Assembly: GCA_025998955.1 (NCBI GenBank)
Contig: AP024676.1
Coordinates: 2,542,001 to 2,606,000, forward strand
DNA from: Candidatus Roseilinea sp.
GTDB taxonomy: Bacteria; Chloroflexota; Anaerolineae; J036; Brachytrichaceae
Direction of reading: 5' to 3'
DNA length: 64,000 nt
Shown: positions 18,942-26,864 of the stretch, piece after piece
How the letters are laid out: each line of letters begins with the position of its first letter
Position numbering within the stretch: the stretch's first letter is position 1
The notes under the pieces: model-generated
Told to the model about the DNA's origin: nothing
The model's input: only the letters and a program-made list of their open reading frames with translations
Databases searched by the model: none
Translations under genes and position numbers: made by a program

Positions 18942-19073
18942 TTAGGCCTTTCTAGAATGACTTTCGAAACGCGCTCGAAGAGCGAAACGGCTTTCTCGTT
19001 CAGGAAGGGAGTACATCAGAACCACATCAACCACACTGTGCGAAAGTGACCGAGTTTAAAAGTCAGGTCACCC

Positions 19074-19703
19074 ATGGCAGTGATTGATGATTTGTCGTCA
19101 TCGCTCGTTTCTCTGAGGCTTGTCCTCGGCCTCACGTTCGCACTCGCCGGCGCATCGAAGCTACGTAACCTCAACGCCTTCGCCAGGGGCGTATCGCAGT
19201 ACCGCATCCTCCCTGCCAACGTAGCGAGGCCGATCGGCTACGCTCTGCCGTGGATGGAACTGACGATTGGTATGCTCCTCGTCGCCGGGATGTGGATTGA
19301 CCCGGCCGGCGTTGCCGCAGCACTCATGTGCAGCGCCTTCGCGCTCGCCGTTGGGATTAACCTCCATCGCCAAAACCGGATTCCCTGCTTCTGCTTTGGC
19401 GCAAGCGCAGACAGGATTGGCTGGCACACCTTATTGCGAATTGTCTTGTTGCTCCTAGCTGCTGTTGCTGTTGCGATTGGGCCACAGCCATCGCCGGCCT
19501 TTTTGCATGGGAGCGCTTCATCAGCGGAATCAGGTCTGCGGCTCATACCGATCATCACGCTGTCAGCGTTCGGGCTTATTGCCCTGTCACTCATCGAAGC
19601 GCTGCCATGGATAGTTCGCGCCTGGACATCCTCAGCGGTTCAATCCAAACACACCCCAACGAGACTAAGCAGGTGCGTGAGACGGTCCAATGAGGTGACA
19701 TGA
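19074..19703 (+). CDS. mauE: MauE-like DoxX-family membrane protein (locus 1)
   Basis: 209 residues with about five hydrophobic helices. RLVLGLTFALAGASKLRN near the N-terminus is the usual MauE/DoxX start, and C105-F-C107 lies in RIPCFCFGAS. MauE is a membrane protein needed, with MauD, to form a stable disulfide-rich light chain of methylamine dehydrogenase; the CxC pair is the presumed redox site. The start ATG at 19074 has AGGTCA close upstream. Its stop overlaps the start of the MauD-like gene by four bases. The context (MauD-like, then a Cys-rich Tat-type protein) argues for oxidation of that neighbour. Confidence 0.85.
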   Translation: MAVIDDLSSSLVSLRLVLGLTFALAGASKLRNLNAFARGVSQYRILPANVARPIGYALPWMELTIGMLLVAGMWIDPAGVAAALMCSAFALAVGINLHRQNRIPCFCFGASADRIGWHTLLRIVLLLLAAVAVAIGPQPSPAFLHGSASSAESGLRLIPIITLSAFGLIALSLIEALPWIVRAWTSSAVQSKHTPTRLSRCVRRSNEVT

Positions 19704-20362
19704 TGACAGGAGTGTGGCTCATCAGCTACATCGCCTTGTGGCTGCTGGTCATCGCCTTGTCTGTGATCGTCCTCGGTCTCGTGCGCCAGCTCGGTCTCAT
19801 TCAACTTCGCCTCGGACTGGATAGCGACTTCCTGAACACACGAGAAGGATTGGCGCTGCACACCCCGGCGCCCGACTTCAGCGCGATGGATCTCCGCCAA
19901 AATCGGCCGATATCGCTCCAGAATTTGAGAGGTTGCACGAGCATCCTCATTTTCGTATCCCCGCGATGCGAACCATGTCGCACACTGATGCCTGATGTGG
20001 TTGCGTTTGCCAGAGACTATCGGCGCGATCTCAACATCGTGCTTATCAGTCAAAGCAGCGCTGAGGAAGCATTAGAGGCCTTCGGCACTGATGATGCGTG
20101 CATCGCTCTGGTGGCTGACCCCAGTGGTGCACTTTCGAAACAGTATGAAGTCTACGTCACTCCATTCGCATACCGGCTCTGCAAGGATGGGCTAGTGCAA
20201 CGTCGAGGCATCGTCAACGACCTTGCAGGTTTGGAGGCGCTGCTCGAGGATGCCTCATCGCCGGAGCCACCCCTCGCGCTATCGCATCATCAACGGGATG
20301 TATTCGATCGCGCTGCGACCGATAGGACACTTCCACGAGGTACGAACGATGGGACTCGATGA
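19700..20362 (+). CDS. mauD: MauD-like membrane-anchored thioredoxin (locus 1)
   Basis: 220 residues. An N-terminal transmembrane helix (about 5-28) anchors a periplasm- or outside-facing thioredoxin fold with C90-E-P-C93 (FVSPRCEPCRTLMPDV). The cis-Pro region TPFAYRLCKDG comes later. MauD is the thiol-disulfide partner in methylamine dehydrogenase maturation. The start overlaps the MauE stop (ATGA), and its 3' end overlaps the next gene by 14 bases, so these three are coupled in translation. The C-terminal tail after about residue 190 is not conserved-looking. Confidence 0.85.
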   Translation: MMTGVWLISYIALWLLVIALSVIVLGLVRQLGLIQLRLGLDSDFLNTREGLALHTPAPDFSAMDLRQNRPISLQNLRGCTSILIFVSPRCEPCRTLMPDVVAFARDYRRDLNIVLISQSSAEEALEAFGTDDACIALVADPSGALSKQYEVYVTPFAYRLCKDGLVQRRGIVNDLAGLEALLEDASSPEPPLALSHHQRDVFDRAATDRTLPRGTNDGTR

Positions 20363-20702
20363 GCAATTGGTTCTCCTCCTCGCGCAGCGCCTGTCGCGCA
20401 AGCGATTCCTACGGAGGTTAGGAGCGCTAATCGTTGGGTTAGGCCTTTCGATGGTAGGCGGAGCGGGAGTCGCCCGAGCAAATGCCTGCTGCCCAGGCCC
20501 TGAGTGCGCAGGGTGTCTGGCCGGAGGGTCCATTTGTCCAAACGGCTACACCCGCGTCGGCCACTTCAAATGCTGCTTCTTCGGATGCCAGTGGGGTTGC
20601 AACAAATGTCGGAGGAATGCCGACGGTCACATTTGTTACTGTTCTCACGACGACCTCGTCGCTTGTCCTCGACAGACCTGCGGGCTGCGTTCGGTATCCT
20701 GA
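20349..20702 (+). CDS. Cys-rich exported protein, MauA-like scaffold without TTQ tryptophans
   Basis: 117 residues: a Tat-like leader with SRKRFLRRLG and a hydrophobic stretch ending VARA-N, then about 73 residues with 14 cysteines. It resembles the MauA homologue of locus 2 (47865-48404). Both leaders contain LAQ…SR(K/R)RF; both have a CAGC, then CP(N/S)G, then a CC pair, then a CxC followed by His nearby. At the positions of the two quinone-forming tryptophans this protein appears to have Phe73 (HFKCC) and Ala105 (VACP). The single Trp82 (CQWGC) is at another site. I infer a light-chain-like disulfide scaffold without TTQ. The frame ends at one TGA, and the same frame reopens 15 bases later into the substrate-binding protein. 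Confidence 0.7.
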   Translation: MGLDEQLVLLLAQRLSRKRFLRRLGALIVGLGLSMVGGAGVARANACCPGPECAGCLAGGSICPNGYTRVGHFKCCFFGCQWGCNKCRRNADGHICYCSHDDLVACPRQTCGLRSVS

Positions 20703-20717
20703 AGTGGACAATCACCT

Positions 20718-23438
20718 GTGACATGTGCGCACACTGACTTACGGCCTTCAGCCCAGAAACCGCTCGTTGTGGTTGACGCTGGGTATGCCGGCGCCTTTGT
20801 CCATGAAACGCGGCTCTATTGGGAACGTTGGGCGCAAAAGCTTAGCCAGGCCAGTGGCCTAAACGTCATCGTCAAGCCTGGCCACCCAACCAAACTCGAG
20901 ACACTCGACGCGCTACGCGTCGGTAAGGTGCACATCGCGCTGCTCGACCCATTGAGTTACCTGTTCGGCCATGGGCATGGGTGGGTGAAACCGCTTGCGA
21001 TGAGTGCACGGAACGGACAAACGGCACGCGCGATCATGTTCATCGCTCGCGTGGACTCCGGCTTGAAGCCGGGGGAGCAAAACGACGTGTTTGACCAACT
21101 GGCCAACCGAAGGCCTTGCTGGCCGCGTTGGCCGTGGTCCAGGCCAACCTTACCACCGCTGGCCGAACATTTTTTGCCAGCCGGTCTTCTCGCGCTCCAC
21201 GGAACGAAGCTCGCGTCGCCGGTTCATATTACCGGTGACTACGTTGAAACCGGCGTCCAAGCCGCCGTGTTTCGCGGCGTGTGCGATTTCGCTGCAGTGG
21301 ACGCGATGCCACCTGCGATGTTCAAGGGGCTTTTGCCAGGTGAGCTACAAGGCACGCCTTTTGAGCGGTGGGCTCAAGAGATGCAGGTGTTACATGTCAC
21401 AGAACCAATCAACCCTGCCGATGTGCTGGTGATTGCCGCCACAGCACCGGCCGAGGTAAGCACCAGGATCGCTCGCGCTATTCAGGAAGTGCCGGAAGTA
21501 GGCATACAGGCCGGCTATCAGCCTTTCGATGCGCAGTTGTTTGCTAAGTTTGAACGCATCATCGCCGCTTCCGGCATTGACTTGCGTCCTTATCTTGCTG
21601 TGCCCCACTGGGGGCCAGATCACCTAAGCAAGCGCACGACGCACGAACCCCGGTGGGTGCCCACTCCACGCGACACCATCGTCCTCGATGTGCCACTTCA
21701 AGGTGGGACTTCGTTTCTGCCAGACCAGAGCGAAGAACTCGGTCGTCTCGTCATGCCGGCAATTTATGCTGAGCTGGTGCGCTTGGACGCAAGCGGACGA
21801 TACATGCCTTATCTTGCCGCCGAGGTACCCACGCTCGACAACGGTTTGGTGCGATTCGTCGGCAAGAATCAAGACGAACACTTGGAAGTCGAATTCCGAC
21901 TGCGACCGAACCTGCGCTGGCATGACGGTCATCCTTTGACTGCTGACGATCTGGTCTTCGCGTGGGAATGGGTGATGCAACCGAACTGGCCGGGATCGCA
22001 CCTGAGTTCGTCCGGCTTGCCGGCGCCTGAGCTTTTCGTAGACCGGGTCGTTGCGCCATCGCCTAACCGCGTGATCTATCGCTTCATGAGCCAGCAACAG
22101 GCGCGTCAAGCTGCGCAGACGGGCGGGCGGTTGAAGAATCCTGCCCTCTACGCAGGTCTAGCGCAGCATGCCGGACCGGTTGTGCCCGTGGATTACCTCG
22201 AAGTAGGCCGCAACGTCTTGCCCAGGCATATCTTGAATAGCATGCCCGTCGAGGCCCTGGCCGGGAGCGCCTTTGCGCGCCGTCCCATTTACGCCGGGGC
22301 ATATCGTCTGGTCGAAGGTGGCGAGCCGGGCAAGCCTGTGATTCTGCAAGCGTTTGCAGGCTTCGCACTGGGCAAACCTGCGATCCAGCGCGTCGCGTTC
22401 GGCGCGCGCTATGCGCTCGAATCCGCCACCGGCTACTGGCAAACGCCCGAGCAATTGACGAAGGGACTTCAAGCGCGAGCGATTCAGGCGCAACTGGGCC
22501 TGCCGGCGATTCGCTTGCGCGAGCATGAGAACCCACAGGACTACGATGCACTCGCTGCGCGAACTTTCGCACGCGTGATCTGGGTTCCGAGAGATTGGTG
22601 GGAGGTGCTGGATTTCAACCTCGACAACCCGCATCTATCCGATCTCCGCGTGCGCCGGGCGGTCGCGCATGCAATTGATCGCGGGGCGATTATTGACCGG
22701 GTGCTCGGTGGGCGTGGCGAACTCATGCGCTCTTATCTGCCGGCCTGGCATCCACTCTATGCCGGCGACACCCATCTGCCCAACTACGCCTTTGACCCAC
22801 AAAGAGCACGCTCACTTCTCCAAGCAGCGGGCTACGACATTTCACGCATGCCTGCGATGCATCCTACACGCGGCGCGCTCACGTTCGAAATTGCTTCGAT
22901 GGACGTCGCGCCACATCCTCGCCGGCCAATAGCCGAACTCATCCAAAAGCAGCTGGCAATCGTTGGCATCGCAGTTCACGTTCGGTTTTACTCCTGGGAA
23001 GAATTCGAGGCGCAAGATTGTTCAGGCATTCGCAACAGCAGAAAGTTCGATCTAGGGTTAGCGGGTTGGCTCGGTAGCGCAAAACCTCACCCGCTGCGCT
23101 GGGCAGCGCAAGCGACGACCGTAGCCAGCATCCCCTCACCCGACAACGGCTGTCCATTTGAAAAGTCGAATTGGTCGGGCTGGCGCAACACGAGGGCTGA
23201 TGAAACTCTGATGAAGTTGATGAATGGTCGTGTGGCATTACAGCAACCTGACGAGTATCGCCGGTTGTGGGCAGAGCATCAGCGACTGTGGGCAACCGAA
23301 TTGCCTAGCCTCCCTCTATTTAACGTGATGCGTCCCGTCGTCGTCGCGCCGGATTTGGTGGGTGTTCATCCGAGTCCGTTTGCCTTCGGCGGAGGCGTCG
23401 AAGACACGTGGAACATCCATACCTGGAAGCGAGCGTGA
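20718..23438 (+). CDS. Fused double substrate-binding protein (PhnD-like + SBP_bac_5)
   Basis: 906 residues with two different periplasmic-binding modules. Residues about 12-290 resemble PhnD-type proteins (VDAGYAGAFVHETRLYWERW, then VGKVHIALLDPLSYLF). Residues about 310-906 are a full peptide/nickel-type family 5 protein (LRPNLRWHDGHPLTADDLVFAWEWV, then LSDLRVRRAVAHAIDRGAIIDRVLGG). No signal peptide or lipobox is visible at the GTG start at 20718, odd for such proteins. The frame is continuous with the Cys-rich Tat protein upstream except for one TGA. No ABC permease or ATPase is adjacent, so transport is not assured; a sensory or chaperone role is possible. The start codon is uncertain. Confidence 0.8.
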   Translation: MTCAHTDLRPSAQKPLVVVDAGYAGAFVHETRLYWERWAQKLSQASGLNVIVKPGHPTKLETLDALRVGKVHIALLDPLSYLFGHGHGWVKPLAMSARNGQTARAIMFIARVDSGLKPGEQNDVFDQLANRRPCWPRWPWSRPTLPPLAEHFLPAGLLALHGTKLASPVHITGDYVETGVQAAVFRGVCDFAAVDAMPPAMFKGLLPGELQGTPFERWAQEMQVLHVTEPINPADVLVIAATAPAEVSTRIARAIQEVPEVGIQAGYQPFDAQLFAKFERIIAASGIDLRPYLAVPHWGPDHLSKRTTHEPRWVPTPRDTIVLDVPLQGGTSFLPDQSEELGRLVMPAIYAELVRLDASGRYMPYLAAEVPTLDNGLVRFVGKNQDEHLEVEFRLRPNLRWHDGHPLTADDLVFAWEWVMQPNWPGSHLSSSGLPAPELFVDRVVAPSPNRVIYRFMSQQQARQAAQTGGRLKNPALYAGLAQHAGPVVPVDYLEVGRNVLPRHILNSMPVEALAGSAFARRPIYAGAYRLVEGGEPGKPVILQAFAGFALGKPAIQRVAFGARYALESATGYWQTPEQLTKGLQARAIQAQLGLPAIRLREHENPQDYDALAARTFARVIWVPRDWWEVLDFNLDNPHLSDLRVRRAVAHAIDRGAIIDRVLGGRGELMRSYLPAWHPLYAGDTHLPNYAFDPQRARSLLQAAGYDISRMPAMHPTRGALTFEIASMDVAPHPRRPIAELIQKQLAIVGIAVHVRFYSWEEFEAQDCSGIRNSRKFDLGLAGWLGSAKPHPLRWAAQATTVASIPSPDNGCPFEKSNWSGWRNTRADETLMKLMNGRVALQQPDEYRRLWAEHQRLWATELPSLPLFNVMRPVVVAPDLVGVHPSPFAFGGGVEDTWNIHTWKRA

Positions 23439-23600
23439 ACGGTACGACGTTCACGGAATTCCTCTTGATTGACGCGAGCATCTTCGCCGAAGACGGCGAA
23501 GTGATGGCGAGGTGTTGAAACACGCCTCGACGCTCGGCGCAGTGGAGCTGCAACCTGCGCTTCACGATCTGGCTGTCGCATGGCGTCCTCAGCCGGAGCG
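23435..23600 (+). pseudogene. Decayed, frameshifted copy of the 17588-17986 gene
   Basis: Read in two frames, it gives FTEFLLIDASIFAEDGEV and then EVLKHASTLGAVELQPALHD. These match KEFPSIDVSILTEDGEV and EVLRYTSMVGAMERRPAPTL of the intact gene. There is no start context of its own and at least one frameshift. It directly follows the stop of the double binding-protein gene. Confidence 0.75.
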
Positions 23601-23621
23601 CGCTCGGCTGCAACGCCCCTG

Positions 23622-24245
23622 TCAACTCACCCACCCGTTCCGCAACGCGTAGATAGCCGCCTGCGTGCGATGCGCCAGGCCCAGCTTGCGCAGGATGTTG
23701 GCCACGTGCGTCTTCACCGTCTCCTCGCTCACGAACAAGCGCGCCGCGATCTCGGCGTTGGTCAGCCCTTCGGCCAGCAGCTTCAACACCTCCCCCTCGC
23801 GCTCGGTGAGCACATCGCTGTGGCGCATGGTCTGCGCCTGCATCACCCGCTGCATCAGCTTCGGCTCGAGCACCGCTTTGCCCTGCGCGGCACCGCGCAC
23901 GGCTTCGAGCAGTTGCTCCGGCTCGCTATCCTTCTCGACATACGTGATCGCGCCGGCGCGCAGCGCGCCGATGATGCGCGCGTCGTCGGAATACCCGCTC
24001 AACACGATGATCTGCACTTGCGGCAGCAGCCGCTTCAGCCGTCGTGTGGTCTCGATGCCGTCTATGCCGCCGGGCATCAGGATGTCCATCACGATCACGT
24101 CGGCGTTCCAGGCAGCGGCATCGGCCAGCGCCTGCTCGCCCGACGCCGCCTCGCCGACCACGAGGATGTCCGGCTGTGCGGATAGATAGGCGCTCAGGCT
24201 GCGGCGCACGATGCTGTGATCGTCCACGAAAGCAACACGGATCAT
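23622..24245 (-). CDS. NarL/FixJ-type response regulator
   Basis: 207 residues. The N-terminal receiver has the acidic pair D8-D9, the phospho-acceptor D54 (DVIVMDILMPGG) and the conserved Lys in YVEKDS. The C-terminal LuxR-type helix-turn-helix has LTEREGEVLKLLAEGLTN, then EIAARLFVSEETVKTHVANIL. It should be phosphorylated by the HisKA_3 kinase encoded 2.6 kb upstream on the same strand (26865-29045), separated by the sppA and DUF418 genes. It probably controls that membrane-related cluster; no operator can be proposed. Confidence 0.93.
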   Translation of the reverse strand: MIRVAFVDDHSIVRRSLSAYLSAQPDILVVGEAASGEQALADAAAWNADVIVMDILMPGGIDGIETTRRLKRLLPQVQIIVLSGYSDDARIIGALRAGAITYVEKDSEPEQLLEAVRGAAQGKAVLEPKLMQRVMQAQTMRHSDVLTEREGEVLKLLAEGLTNAEIAARLFVSEETVKTHVANILRKLGLAHRTQAAIYALRNGWVS

Positions 24246-24312
24246 AGGTTGATGAGTTTTCGGGTTGCTCGGTCACTCGGCAAGCTGACCACCGAGCAAC
24301 CCAGCGACTGGG

Positions 24313-25569
24313 CTACGACAGCGCAGGCGAGGGCGCACTTGATTTGAGCATCGGCTGAGCCTTGCCGTAGGTGAGCGTGCGCCACAGCCACTCCAGCGGC
24401 CCGAAGCGAAACCGGCTGAGCCACGCAACGCTGATCGGCAACTGGACCAGCCAGATAACTATGCTGAGCAGCAAGCCGGCGAATGCGCCTACCCGACCGA
24501 ACAACCCTAGGCCGTAGCTATAGAAGATCAGCGTGCAGACGACGGACTGCGTGATGTAGTTGCTCAGCGCCATGCGGCCGGCAGCAGCCAGCGGCGCGAA
24601 CCGCTTGTGCCAAACCTCGCGCTGCGCCAGCAGCACGAATGCCGAAAGGTAGCCGAAGGTCAACACCGGCCCAAACACCAGCAGCAACACGGACCACACG
24701 CCGAGCAGCGGCGACATGAAGTCACGCTCGACGACGTGTGTGATCCACGCCATGAGGAAGTTAGCCGGCAGGCCCACGCCCAGCCCGATGCGCAGCCCGC
24801 GCCTGAACAAGGCCAGATGCTCATCGAGCCGTTGGAAGATGCGCTGCTTGGCGAAGTACATGCCGATCAGGAAGAGGGCAATGAGCTGCAGCCAGCTGTT
24901 GAAGAGGAAGAGCGCCAGGGTGATCACCCATTCGATGGCCCGCCAGATGAAGATCTCACCCCACGTGCCGCGCGCGTAGGTTGCCAGCGCGCGCTGCTCT
25001 AGGTCGCGCATGACGGCGTCGAACATGCGCATGCCTTCGGCGGACGCACCGGCAGAGAGCGCACCCAGCGCGACGCTGCCCAGGCTGAACACCACCGGAA
25101 TCGCCACCAGCACGCCCGCCCAGATCAGCAAGTTGCGTGGCGGCACGTTGCGGAACAACACGAGCACCAACCCGGTGATCGCATAGATGAACAAGACATC
25201 GCCGTTCCAGATCAGCAAAGCGTGGATCAGGCCGAAGATCATCAGCACGAGCAAGCGGCGCGCCATGAACCGTGCCGGCCCGCTGCCGGCCGCCTGGATG
25301 CGCTCCATCTGCATCGTCATACCCAGCCCGAATAGGAAAGCGAACAGCGGGTAGAACTTGCTCGTCGCCAGCCAGGTGACGAGAAACTCGGCGACCCGAT
25401 CGAGTGCGCCGTCGCCGCGCGGCGTGCCGATGAACTGCGAGACGAGCGGGAAGCTGAACAGCGACATGTTCACTGCCAAGATGCCCAGCAGCGCGAAGCC
25501 GCGCAGGATGTCCAGCACGTCAATGCGCTCGGTCGCTGGCGTCGGTTGGATGGGTTGAGAGGAGTTCAT
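24313..25569 (-). CDS. DUF418 family membrane protein (YeiB-like)
   Basis: 418 residues with ten or so hydrophobic helices. The N-terminal ERIDVLDILRGFALLGILAVNM is the signature of DUF418/acyltransferase-3-like proteins, and the C-terminal part (GRMALSNYITQSVVCTLIFY, then GPLEWLWRTLTYGKAQPM) is diagnostic. The family's role is unproven; it may transfer acyl or other groups at the membrane. It lies between the response regulator and sppA on the same strand, separated from sppA by a 164-bp repeat array. Confidence 0.9.
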   Translation of the reverse strand: MNSSQPIQPTPATERIDVLDILRGFALLGILAVNMSLFSFPLVSQFIGTPRGDGALDRVAEFLVTWLATSKFYPLFAFLFGLGMTMQMERIQAAGSGPARFMARRLLVLMIFGLIHALLIWNGDVLFIYAITGLVLVLFRNVPPRNLLIWAGVLVAIPVVFSLGSVALGALSAGASAEGMRMFDAVMRDLEQRALATYARGTWGEIFIWRAIEWVITLALFLFNSWLQLIALFLIGMYFAKQRIFQRLDEHLALFRRGLRIGLGVGLPANFLMAWITHVVERDFMSPLLGVWSVLLLVFGPVLTFGYLSAFVLLAQREVWHKRFAPLAAAGRMALSNYITQSVVCTLIFYSYGLGLFGRVGAFAGLLLSIVIWLVQLPISVAWLSRFRFGPLEWLWRTLTYGKAQPMLKSSAPSPALS

Positions 25570-25589
25570 GGTGATTTGAGATTGGAGAT

Positions 25590-25732
25590 TGGGAAGGGGG
25601 AGTCGGGAGTCGGGAGTGGGAAGTCGGGAGTGGGAAGTCGGCTTCTGCTCTCTGACTTCTGACTTCTGACCTCTGACCTCTGACCTCTGACTTCTGATCC
25701 CTGACCCCTGACCCCCTGATCCCCGTCCCCTG
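25590..25732. repeat. Two-armed period-7 array between DUF418 and sppA genes
   Basis: The left arm has GGGAGTC, GGGAGTG and GGAAGTC units; the right arm has about ten CTTCTGA, CCTCTGA and CCCCTGA units. The inner words GAAGTC and GACTTC are complementary, so a hairpin can form. The end of the right arm (25713-25732) is the exact complement of the repeat inserted in the methyltransferase gene at 2200-2219. Confidence 0.88.
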
Positions 25733-25733
25733 A

Positions 25734-26768
25734 CTACCGATACTCCAGCACGCCAGGCGTCGCGCTCAGCCGCTCGACCGGCACACCCAGCGCAGCCAGG
25801 ATCACCCGCGCCACGGACATGCCGAACAACTGCGCAAACGGCGTCTGACGGCGATACTCGATCACGCGCGGCTCGCCGGTAATACCGCCCCGCGACGCTG
25901 CTTCGTTCACCGCGTCCTCGAAGTAGCCGAGCTGATCCACCAGTTTGAGCGCATACGCCTGCCGGCCGGTGTAGATGCGGCCGTCGGCCAGCCGCTTCAC
26001 CTCCTCGACCGTCATGCCGCGGTTGTCGGCGATGATCTTGACGAAGTTCTCGTAGGTCTCGTCAATCACCGCTTGCCATAGCTTACGGTCTTCTTCGGTG
26101 AAAGGTGAGGTGGGGTTGCCGAAGTCCTTGAACTCGCCGGATTTGATGACCGTGCTTCTCAAGCCCAGCTTCTCGTACAGGCCCTCGATGTTGGTGAATT
26201 CGCTGATCACGCCGATGCTGCCGGTGAGCGTGTCGGGATGGGCGACGATGTGGTCGGCGGCCATGCTGACGTAGTAGCCGCCCGACGCAGCCAGCGCACC
26301 CATCTGCACCACCACCGGCTTGTTCGCCTGCTTCAGCGCGTAGTAGATCTCGTCGCTGCCGATCACGCTGCCGCCCGGCGAGTCCACGCGCAGCAGGATG
26401 GCCTTCACCTGTGGGTCGCGCGCTGCCTGCCGGATCAGCCGGGCGATGCTGGCCGAGGCAGCAACGGCCGTCGGGCCGGTGAGGTCGAACTCCGGTGCTT
26501 CGCCGCTCACGATCGGGCCATTCACGCCGATGACCGCCACCGCCGGGCCGGTGAGCGGGCCGGAGATGTGGCGCGGCGCGATCGTCGTTCCGCTCGGCGC
26601 CATCGAGGCGCCACCCGCCGTGCCGAGCGATGCTCCAAAGCCGACGAGCGATGTCAACATCAAGCACACGCACATGAAGATCGGCAGCGAAAATCCGACC
26701 AACACGCCGATGATCGTCCACGTCGCCGTGCGGTTGCCATCGTTGGCGACCGGTTTTCGTTCTGTCAC
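25734..26768 (-). CDS. sppA: Signal peptide peptidase SppA, 36K type
   Basis: 344 residues. One N-terminal transmembrane helix (about 15-48) is followed by the ClpP-fold S49 domain. The nucleophile is S162 in GALAASGGYYVSMA and the general base K214 in SGEFKD, the Ser-Lys dyad of SppA. RVDSPGGSVIGSDE is the usual oxyanion region. It degrades cleaved signal peptides and membrane fragments. The GTG start at 26768 is chosen because GGAGG lies five bases upstream; the overlapping ATG at 26770 is out of frame. It lies just downstream of the histidine kinase gene on the same strand. Confidence 0.93.
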   Translation of the reverse strand: MTERKPVANDGNRTATWTIIGVLVGFSLPIFMCVCLMLTSLVGFGASLGTAGGASMAPSGTTIAPRHISGPLTGPAVAVIGVNGPIVSGEAPEFDLTGPTAVAASASIARLIRQAARDPQVKAILLRVDSPGGSVIGSDEIYYALKQANKPVVVQMGALAASGGYYVSMAADHIVAHPDTLTGSIGVISEFTNIEGLYEKLGLRSTVIKSGEFKDFGNPTSPFTEEDRKLWQAVIDETYENFVKIIADNRGMTVEEVKRLADGRIYTGRQAYALKLVDQLGYFEDAVNEAASRGGITGEPRVIEYRRQTPFAQLFGMSVARVILAALGVPVERLSATPGVLEYR

Positions 26769-26864
26769 ATATCCTCCTCAAGCGTCTCTTCGACGGGTTT
26801 GAATCTCCTAACGCGTTATACGAACCGTCCGCAGCCAGTGTATCGGCCTCGCATTAGAGGCGAA

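Noticed and set aside
20700-20702. Selenocysteine at the TGA after the Cys-rich protein
   Set aside because: No SECIS-like hairpin was seen, no selenium genes are near, and the surrounding residues are not a redox motif.
20750-21600. A phosphonate uptake system from the PhnD-like module
   Set aside because: No phnC or phnE genes adjoin and the module is fused to a peptide-type binding protein.
18031-23600. The first mau-like locus as a composite transposon
   Set aside because: Only one copy of the IS is present; no second IS lies at the right side.
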